A DNA stretch of 8,224 bases from assembly GCA_913056375.1 (NCBI GenBank), contig CAJXNF010000106.1, positions 1 through 8,224 on the forward strand, read 5' to 3'. Positions within the stretch are counted from its first letter, which is position 1. Each line of letters starts with the position of its first letter. Shown piece after piece: positions 5,970-8,224 of this stretch. The notes beneath the pieces were generated by a model. That model was not told where the DNA came from, did no database searches, and saw nothing but the letters and a program-made list of their open reading frames with translations. The position numbers were made by a program, and so were the translations under genes. Source of the DNA: an uncultured Pseudomonadota bacterium. GTDB taxonomy: Bacteria; SAR324; NAC60-12.

Positions 5970-7076
5970 TTGGCCAAACGTGATTATTATGAAGTACTAG
6001 GGGTCTCCCAAAACGTCAGCCCGGAAGACCTGAAGAAGGCCTACCGAAAAGTGGCCATGAAGTATCACCCAGATCGGAATCCGGGTGATTCAGATGCTGA
6101 ACTGAAATTCAAAGAAGCCACTGAAGCCTATGAGGTTCTCAGTGATTCTCAGAAGCGTTCTCGCTATGACCAATTCGGCCATGCTGCGGAAGGGATGGGA
6201 GACGGTTTTAGTGGTGGTTTCAGCGGTGGTGGTTTCAGCGACATCTTTGGTGACCTCTTCGGTGATCTCTTCGGAAATACTGGAGGTCAACGTAGCCGCG
6301 GTGAACGTGGTTCCGATCTCCAGTACAATATGGAGATTTCTTTCGAGGAAGCCGCATTTGGGCATTCGACGGAAGTTGATATTCCCAGAATGGAAACCTG
6401 CGACACTTGTGGGGGACTAGGGGCTAAATCAGAATCCGATATAGAAGTCTGTCGGGTCTGTAGCGGGACAGGTCAGCAGCGAATCCAGCAAGGCTTCTTT
6501 AGCGTTGCAACAACCTGTCGCTCCTGTGGAGGGCAAGGAAAAACTGTTCGAAATCCTTGTGGAACCTGTCGTGGTAAAAAGCGCGTTCCTAAAACAAGGA
6601 CCATTCGAATCAACATTCCTGCGGGTGTAGATAACAATTCCAGAATCAAACTCTCCGGCGAGGGTGAACATGGGATTGACGGGGGACCTCCGGGGGACCT
6701 CTACGTTGTGATTCGTGTGAAGAAACATCCGATCTTCGAACGGGATGGTTCTGACATCTATTGTGAGGTTCCGATCAGCTTTCCACAAGTAGCCCTAGGC
6801 ACTGAAATTGAGGTTCCGACTCTAGAAGGCAAAGCTCGCTTGAAAATCCCAGCTGGCACCCAGTCCCACAAAATTTTCCGTCTGAGGAATCAAGGAATTG
6901 TGAACTTGCGCGGTGGCAACAGAGGGGATTTGCATGTGCGGATTGTCGTGGAAACTCCGACGAATCTCTCTGCTCGGCAAAGAGAACTACTTGAAGAGAT
7001 GGAACACATCAGTGATCAAGACAGTCACCCCCTGAGAGACAAATTCATGAACACAATCAAAGGTTTTTTCTCCTAG
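5970..7076 (+). CDS. dnaJ: Chaperone co-factor DnaJ (Hsp40, type I)
   Basis: DnaJ delivers unfolded clients to DnaK and stimulates its ATP hydrolysis. The 368-residue product has the full type I layout. The J domain (about 1-70) begins AKRDYYEVLGV and has HPD at 33-35. The Gly/Phe-rich region spans about 75-106. A zinc-binding domain has four cysteine pairs: C144/C147, C161/C164, C183/C186 and C197/C200. The C-terminal substrate-binding domains follow (about 207-335), including the GGPPGDLYVVIRVKKHPIFER segment near 238-258. The fourth zinc motif is CGTCRGKK, with Lys where the CxxCxGxG pattern expects Gly; the cysteines are intact, so zinc binding should persist. The start is TTG: the product begins exactly where DnaJ proteins usually begin (MAKRDYYEVLG), the next ATG lies inside the J domain and would destroy it, and AAGGAGG precedes the TTG. 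It lies 30 bases after dnaK. Identification is certain. Confidence 0.98.
   Translation: MAKRDYYEVLGVSQNVSPEDLKKAYRKVAMKYHPDRNPGDSDAELKFKEATEAYEVLSDSQKRSRYDQFGHAAEGMGDGFSGGFSGGGFSDIFGDLFGDLFGNTGGQRSRGERGSDLQYNMEISFEEAAFGHSTEVDIPRMETCDTCGGLGAKSESDIEVCRVCSGTGQQRIQQGFFSVATTCRSCGGQGKTVRNPCGTCRGKKRVPKTRTIRINIPAGVDNNSRIKLSGEGEHGIDGGPPGDLYVVIRVKKHPIFERDGSDIYCEVPISFPQVALGTEIEVPTLEGKARLKIPAGTQSHKIFRLRNQGIVNLRGGNRGDLHVRIVVETPTNLSARQRELLEEMEHISDQDSHPLRDKFMNTIKGFFS
6249..6272 (+). repeat. Two-copy 12-bp tandem repeat in the Gly/Phe region of dnaJ
   Basis: GGTGACCTCTTC is followed directly by GGTGATCTCTTC, with one difference in twelve bases, encoding GDLF twice (residues 94-101). Just upstream, SGGF and SGGGF are also repeated with similar codons. 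This suggests local slippage in a low-complexity segment whose length varies in the family. Confidence 0.7.
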
Positions 7077-7083
7077 AAAAATC

Positions 7084-7566
7084 ATGAATTTTTCTACTGC
7101 GGATTTATTCGACGATTTTGAAGATCAGCTGCAAAGTTGTGAGCTCTCATTCCAAAACTTTGGTGGTATTAAGAGTTTTTTTGGCCAGATTGCGACAATC
7201 AGGTGCCACGAAGACAACAGTCTGATCCGCCAGACTCTATCGGAAAGTGGTCAGGGTAGGGTTCTGGTGATTGATGGTGCTGGCTCCCTCCGCAGAGCCC
7301 TTGTCGGAGATTTGATCGCAGAGCTTGCCCGTAGCAATGGCTGGTCTGGAATCGTTGTGCACGGTGCAATTCGGGACAGCGTTGCAATTGGCAATCTGCA
7401 AATTGGCTTGAAGGCTCTTGGTACGAATCCTCGTAAAAGTACCAAAACTGGATCTGGCTTCCAAAACATACCCCTCCAATTTGGGAACATCTGCTTGACA
7501 CCAAACCATTGGATTTATTGCGATTCTGATGGAATAGCGGTATCTCCCACAAACTTACTCGCCTGA
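7084..7566 (+). CDS. rraA: RraA-family protein (RNase E inhibitor / HMG aldolase-like fold)
   Basis: The 160-residue product has the length and motif order of RraA: NFGGIKSFFGQIATIRCHEDN (about 25-45), GRVLVIDGAGSLRRALVGD (58-76), NGWSGIVVHGAIRD (85-98) and a closing CDSDGIAVSP. The family contains two activities: Escherichia coli RraA binds RNase E and inhibits mRNA decay, while relatives are metal-dependent 4-hydroxy-4-methyl-2-oxoglutarate aldolases/oxaloacetate decarboxylases. Here D76 and R97-D98 form the Asp-X20-Arg-Asp arrangement associated with the enzymatic members; E. coli RraA, as I recall it, lacks both Asp residues. Aldolase or decarboxylase activity is therefore possible. The gene starts seven bases after dnaJ without a good Shine-Dalgarno sequence, so it is probably the last gene of the CIRCE operon and translated by coupling. 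The family call is secure; which activity is real cannot be told from the sequence alone. The symbol denotes the family. Confidence 0.92.
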   Translation: MNFSTADLFDDFEDQLQSCELSFQNFGGIKSFFGQIATIRCHEDNSLIRQTLSESGQGRVLVIDGAGSLRRALVGDLIAELARSNGWSGIVVHGAIRDSVAIGNLQIGLKALGTNPRKSTKTGSGFQNIPLQFGNICLTPNHWIYCDSDGIAVSPTNLLA

Positions 7567-7720
7567 CATATCCCCCTGCACCCCGATCTCTTCTGATCGA
7601 ACGATCTTCCAACACTTGAATCCTCCCTGAATAAGGGATAAGTTCGACGGCTCTATTTATCTGGAAACAAATTTGGTCCAATAAACAGTTCATAGAATAG
7701 TATTAGGCGAACCCAAAGAC
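7567..7720 (+). other. Intergenic gap after rraA; no convincing terminator or promoter
   Basis: This 154-base gap is the longest gene-free stretch in the window. It holds a small inverted repeat, TCCCT (7624-7628) and AGGGA (7634-7638) around a 5-base loop, but no T-run follows. Another palindrome, GATCG-AA-CGATC (7595-7606), has a loop too short for a stable hairpin. A TAGAAT hexamer at 7693-7698 resembles a -10 box 22 bases before the next start, but no good -35 lies at the right distance. Whether the chaperone operon ends here is unresolved. Confidence 0.4.
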
Positions 7721-8224
7721 ATGCCCCAACCTAAGTTAATTTCTCTGGCAACCGCGGTTGATCGCTTCACGCAAAACGGTGTTCAATATGCGAGTGGTGC
7801 AGCACTACCAATCGGCTCTGATGCGATCGTTTTCGGGCGGGAACTTTTACGCAAGGGTCGGAAACAGCTCCATGCGATTTTTCACTGTAATTCCCAGCAA
7901 CTCAATCTCTTGGCTGGGGCTGGGGCTGTGGATAAAGCAGAGTGTGGTTTTTCCGGTCTCGAGGTTTTTGGATTTGCCAACGGACTGCGCAGAGCGGTAG
8001 AAACTGGGATGACCCAACTGGAAGACTATTCCAATCTAGCCATGGCAATCCGGCTATTGGGTGGTGCGATGAACTGGCCCTTCGTACCAGCTACAGTAAA
8101 TATCGGTTCTGACATCCAGTATCGCAGCGCTTTCTCACCAGATGAGTATCCAGCAACCAGTAAGATCCCCATGATCACCGATCCTTTCAGTGGTCGACAA
8201 CTCGGGGCCTTTCAAAGTTTACAA
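7721..8224 (+). CDS. Class I CoA-transferase, subunit A (alpha), 3' truncated by the window
   Basis: The frame is open from the ATG at 7721 to the last base: 168 codons with no stop, so the gene continues outside the window. Seen: an N-terminal segment with FTQNGVQYASGAALPIGSDA (about 16-35), a central LLAGAGAVDKAECGFSGLE (63-81), then FANGLRRAVETG, EDYSNLAMAIRLLGGAMNWP (101-120) and PFVPATVNIGSD (120-131). This pattern and order match alpha subunits of glutaconate/3-oxoacid-type CoA-transferases (GctA-like and IpdA-like), usually about 290-320 residues. Such enzymes move CoA between carboxylic acids, and a beta subunit with the catalytic glutamate normally follows. IpdAB-type relatives have lost transferase activity and act as ring-opening hydrolases, so substrate and reaction are open. 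The upstream in-frame stop is at 7682-7684. The ribosome-binding site is poor (AGG at about 7704-7706). A link to the chaperone genes is not evident. Confidence 0.85.
   Translation, partial: MPQPKLISLATAVDRFTQNGVQYASGAALPIGSDAIVFGRELLRKGRKQLHAIFHCNSQQLNLLAGAGAVDKAECGFSGLEVFGFANGLRRAVETGMTQLEDYSNLAMAIRLLGGAMNWPFVPATVNIGSDIQYRSAFSPDEYPATSKIPMITDPFSGRQLGAFQSLQ

Noticed and set aside
7624..7638. TCCCT/AGGGA inverted repeat after rraA, considered as a terminator
   Set aside because: The five-pair stem is weak and is followed by TAAGTTCGACGG rather than a T-run.
7199..7693. 164-codon open frame on the - strand across rraA and the following gap
   Set aside because: It lies opposite the strongly conserved rraA coding sequence, has no recognisable motif and is explained as a shadow frame.
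7673..7698. TTGGTC and TAGAAT considered as a promoter for the CoA-transferase gene
   Set aside because: The spacing is only 14 bases, too short for a sigma-70 promoter, and the -35 match is poor.
7758..8000. 80-codon + strand frame starting at 7758
   Set aside because: It is out of frame with the CoA-transferase subunit that reads open from 7721 to the window end with clear family motifs.

Overview
The window is a stretch of bacterial chromosome with every supported gene on the + strand and close spacing throughout. Base composition is near half G+C, with no insertion sequence, tRNA, rRNA, CRISPR array or obvious sign of recent transfer. DnaK carries the additional nucleotide-binding-domain segment (about residues 78-105) that is typical of diderm (Gram-negative) Hsp70 and absent from the Bacillus type. 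The gene order hrcA-grpE-dnaK-dnaJ behind a CIRCE operator is common in deltaproteobacterial and related diderm lineages. A diderm, proteobacterium-like host (perhaps deltaproteobacterial or SAR324-like) is therefore my best inference, but no phylogeny could be run.

Layout. Positions 1-946 hold the 3' part of an ABC1/AarF/UbiB atypical kinase gene whose start lies outside the window. It overlaps by four bases (ATGA) a 399-codon gene of unknown function (943-2142). The second protein has three copies of a W-rich, RLER-ending module, a predicted coiled coil and a proline-rich linker. After about 65 bp comes a regulatory region (about 2207-2262) with a perfect TTGACA -35 box and a near-consensus CIRCE inverted repeat. 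This drives hrcA (2284-3363), grpE (3370-3975), dnaK (4017-5939), dnaJ (5970-7076, TTG start) and an rraA-family gene (7084-7566), all spaced by 6-41 bp and probably one operon. A 154-bp gap (7567-7720) with no convincing terminator separates this from the 5' part of a class I CoA-transferase subunit A gene (7721 to the window end).

How the genes work together. HrcA represses the operon by binding CIRCE, and GrpE, DnaK and DnaJ form the Hsp70 folding cycle: DnaJ delivers substrate and stimulates ATP hydrolysis, and GrpE exchanges nucleotide. The rraA-family gene, seven bases after dnaJ, probably shares heat-shock transcription. It keeps the Asp-X20-Arg-Asp residues associated with the metal-dependent aldolase/decarboxylase branch of its family, so its role may be metabolic rather than RNase E inhibition.

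The core of the window is an ordinary chaperone operon. The least explained element is the triple-repeat protein translationally coupled to the UbiB-like kinase. I saw nothing that amounts to a clearly new multi-gene system.
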